DNA of 64,000 nucleotides from Paraburkholderia sp. BL9I2N2 (GTDB lineage: Bacteria > Pseudomonadota > Gammaproteobacteria > Burkholderiales > Burkholderiaceae). The notes under the pieces are model-generated. The model was not told where the DNA came from. It saw nothing but the letters and a program-made list of their open reading frames with translations, and searched no databases. Every line of letters starts with the position of its first letter. The first letter of the stretch is position 1. The stretch is taken from contig NZ_SMGP01000001.1 in assembly GCF_004339745.1 (NCBI RefSeq), positions 2,914,001 through 2,978,000 of the forward strand, in the 5' to 3' direction. This document shows, in pieces, positions 61,525-64,000 of the stretch. A program made the translations under genes and the position numbers.

Positions 61525-61564
61525 CAGATCGCCCCTTGCGGGAGCGATCTGCTCCCGCAAGGGG
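61525..61564 (-). promoter_or_regulatory. Overlapping alternative hairpins ahead of the maturase ORF
   Basis: CCCCTTGCGGGAGC (61532-61545) and GCTCCCGCAAGGGG (61551-61564) form a perfect 14-bp stem. CAGATCGC (61525-61532) and GCGATCTG (61544-61551) form an 8-bp stem that uses the same bases, so only one can exist at a time. The element lies about 40 bases upstream of the maturase start, where domain IV folds. Confidence 0.6.
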
Positions 61565-62560
61565 GGTTAAAAAACATATGCAGACGGTCCAGAAGCCCGA
61601 CAGCAATCATCTTCCAGCTAAGGGTTAGTCAGCCATCTTGCGACGGTAGACCAGACGGAAGTCTGCCCGCTTTCGCGTGGGGTAATGTTCCAACCCCTAT
61701 CCGACCCATTACAGACCGGCTTTCGCTTTCTCCGTCGTCCCATACCTGCACAATCAACAGCGTCCCTCACGGTTCGCCTGCCAGTCAAACTACGACCGGC
61801 AACCATACAGGCTTACCACGTTCCCGGCATGTCACACGACTGACTTAGGTTCTGCCTATTCCCCGGCGGTCCGATGACGACGTAACCCGAATTTACAGCG
61901 GGTTATCCGACCGCACACCTGTTTGGTTGATGCCTGTCAGCAGCTTTGGCACCGTCCTACTTACGAGGTTTATCAGCAGTTCACTTGCATTAACCATATC
62001 AGCCAGCCTAGCCCCTCAACCCCGTTGCTGCTGGGAGTCTCCGGATGGTCATCTCGCAACCACCATCCGCCCGAACTTCCGGGGGGTACATTGTTAGAAG
62101 AGCTTCACACCTCACCGTTGCCAGTGACGCATGTCTTCCTAGGCTACTGCTGGTCGTACAGCAGGTTCACTACCCTCGCCAATGCAGCCAGCGAGGCCGA
62201 ACAATGACACACCGAGCTTTTCGCTCGTATCGTTTAGCGACTCCGTTGCCCTGAGGCGCAGGAATTGCAAACATCACCCCGCCCTGTCGGCGGAGATGAA
62301 GCCGCTGACTGGGCGGGACCTGACGGTAATCAGGTCAATGCAATACGGTTGACGGCGGAATGCACCGTGTCCCGTGTTCACTACTAAGGTGTGCCCCTAA
62401 GGACACATCTACTGCTTAAAGTGCGGCTCACAAGGGAGCCGCCTGCGGAGGGCATGGTGAGTTCAGTCGAGACCTTCCTCAATAACCCTCTAGTCGATGC
62501 CCCGTAACGTGGGGCTGACGGACACGAGCGTGCGTGTCGCACGTAAAACCGTAGGATAGC

Positions 62561-62599
62561 AAAAGCCGCCCAGGGTTCAGCACCCTTGGACGGCTTTTT
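62561..62599. terminator. Terminator of ilvC
   Basis: AAAAGCCGCCCAGGGT pairs with ACCCTTGGACGGCTTTT (one or two mismatches). On the minus strand it ends GGCTTTTGC, 55 bases after the ilvC stop. The intron begins 18 bases further on. Confidence 0.85.
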
Positions 62600-62653
62600 G
62601 ATCTGTCCGGCTATTGCGGCACGGCGCCGCGCCGGACAACAGCTAGAACCAGC

Positions 62654-63697
<1,044 letters not shown>

Positions 63698-63791
63698 TCA
63701 GTGAAATTCAAATGCTGCAAATAGTGTGTTGCGTGGCCGGGTTGGTGCAGGCACGGCCCGGCCTGGATCGAGACGGTTGAACGCTCGCGCG

Positions 63792-64000
63792 TCACACCTT
63801 CAGAATGCGCTCGCCGCGACCAATCCCCGAGCTGCCCGTGCGGACCGTTTCGAGAATCGCCGTGGCGTCGAGCCCTTCGATAAAGGCGTCGAGCTTGTCG
63901 CTCGCGCCCGTCAGTTCGATCGTGTAGGTCTTTTCGGTGACGTCGATGATGCGGCCGCGGAAAATATCCGACATCCGCTTCATCTCCTCACGTTCCTTGC
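63792..64000 (-). CDS. ilvH: Acetolactate synthase small subunit (3' part)
   Basis: The last 69 residues or so are visible; the gene continues beyond base 64000 in the same frame. Visible segments are REEMKRMSDIFRGRIIDVTEKTYTIELTGASDKLDAFIE and the ending TGSSGIGRGERILKV, typical of the C-terminal domain of the regulatory subunit. It lies in the usual ilvH-ilvC order. Confidence 0.93.
   Translation of the reverse strand, partial: KEREEMKRMSDIFRGRIIDVTEKTYTIELTGASDKLDAFIEGLDATAILETVRTGSSGIGRGERILKV

Larger units (their letters stand above)
59689..62542 (-). mobile_element. Group II intron with RT/HNH maturase, about 2.85 kb
   Basis: The 5' end reads GTGCGACACG, matching the GUGYG consensus. 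Near the 3' end is a textbook 34-base domain V (59727-59760) with the AGC triad, a GAAA loop and an AC bulge. A domain VI stem (about 59689-59724) follows, ending CTACCC with a candidate branch A. The 3' border is good to about ten bases. The maturase ORF is in domain IV. The RT type and HNH domain suggest a chloroplast-like (IIB) class, but this was not classified formally. It sits 18 bases after the ilvC terminator and about 22 bases before psd. Confidence 0.88.

Noticed and set aside
61600-62540. Short open frames in the 5' part of the intron
   Set aside because: They fall in the structural RNA domains I-III; no coding signal is visible.
59689-62542. Insertion sequence or retron instead of an intron
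   Set aside because: There is no transposase or terminal inverted repeat, while the GUGYG 5' end, textbook domain V and maturase X domain identify a group II intron. No msr/msd-like structure is seen.

Overview
The window looks like chromosome 1 of a Burkholderiales bacterium, most likely Paraburkholderia or a close Burkholderia sensu lato relative. The basis is high GC content, the imuA-imuB SOS mutagenesis pair, beta-proteobacterial families (DUF2863, DUF2818, DUF1178, BspC-like), the gene order tpiA-secG-tRNA-Leu-nuoA..N, and the ilvH-ilvC-psd-pssA-leuA order. No species call was possible by eye.

Layout. 1-1770: SOS-regulated imuA and the start of imuB on the minus strand behind a near-perfect LexA box. 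2016-7853: a complete minus-strand rRNA operon (promoters P1 and P2, 16S, tRNA-Ile, tRNA-Ala, 23S, 5S, terminator). 7872-17135: mixed housekeeping and accessory genes: an AI-2E family permease, DUF2863, an orphan LuxR-type regulator, a membrane protein, a BspC-like secreted protein with a Lys/Ser-rich tail, an M14 carboxypeptidase, yaaA, a solitary PIN toxin and a YbdL-like aminotransferase. 17242-28292: an acyl-CoA catabolism region. Its plus-strand run contains 3-hydroxyacyl-CoA dehydrogenase, enoyl-CoA hydratase, a histidine phosphatase, an ACAD11-type kinase and an ACAD11-type dehydrogenase. Its convergent minus-strand run contains DUF1178, two adjacent acyl-CoA dehydrogenases and two MaoC hydratases. 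28521-29407: a two-gene cassette resembling a non-canonical HicA-type toxin-antitoxin module, behind a perfect 44-bp palindrome that overlaps a -35 box. 29673-45643: Nudix hydrolase, DUF2818 and the 14-gene complex I operon nuoA-N. 45761-51307: tRNA-Leu, secG, tpiA, a quinone oxidoreductase, pnp and rpsO. 51494-56087: a solitary ABC substrate-binding protein, a lipoprotein, and a beta-carbonic anhydrase next to a SulP transporter. 56198-64000: leuA, pssA and psd, then a group II intron of about 2.85 kb with an RT/HNH maturase, then ilvC and the 3' part of ilvH.

How the genes work together. NuoA-N form the proton-pumping NADH dehydrogenase that reoxidises NADH from the neighbouring beta-oxidation genes. 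Carbonic anhydrase and SulP suggest a bicarbonate supply module. IlvH, IlvC and LeuA belong to branched-chain amino acid synthesis, and PssA and Psd make phosphatidylethanolamine. The intron lies between the ilvC terminator and the start of psd, so it occupies what should be the psd-pssA-leuA leader.

Most worth following up: the HicA-like cassette and its palindromic promoter, the split ACAD11-like kinase/dehydrogenase cluster, similar dyads near acyl-CoA genes, the intron with mutually exclusive hairpins ahead of its ORF, and a His-rich loop in NuoL. All calls come from reading the sequence; no database search was run.
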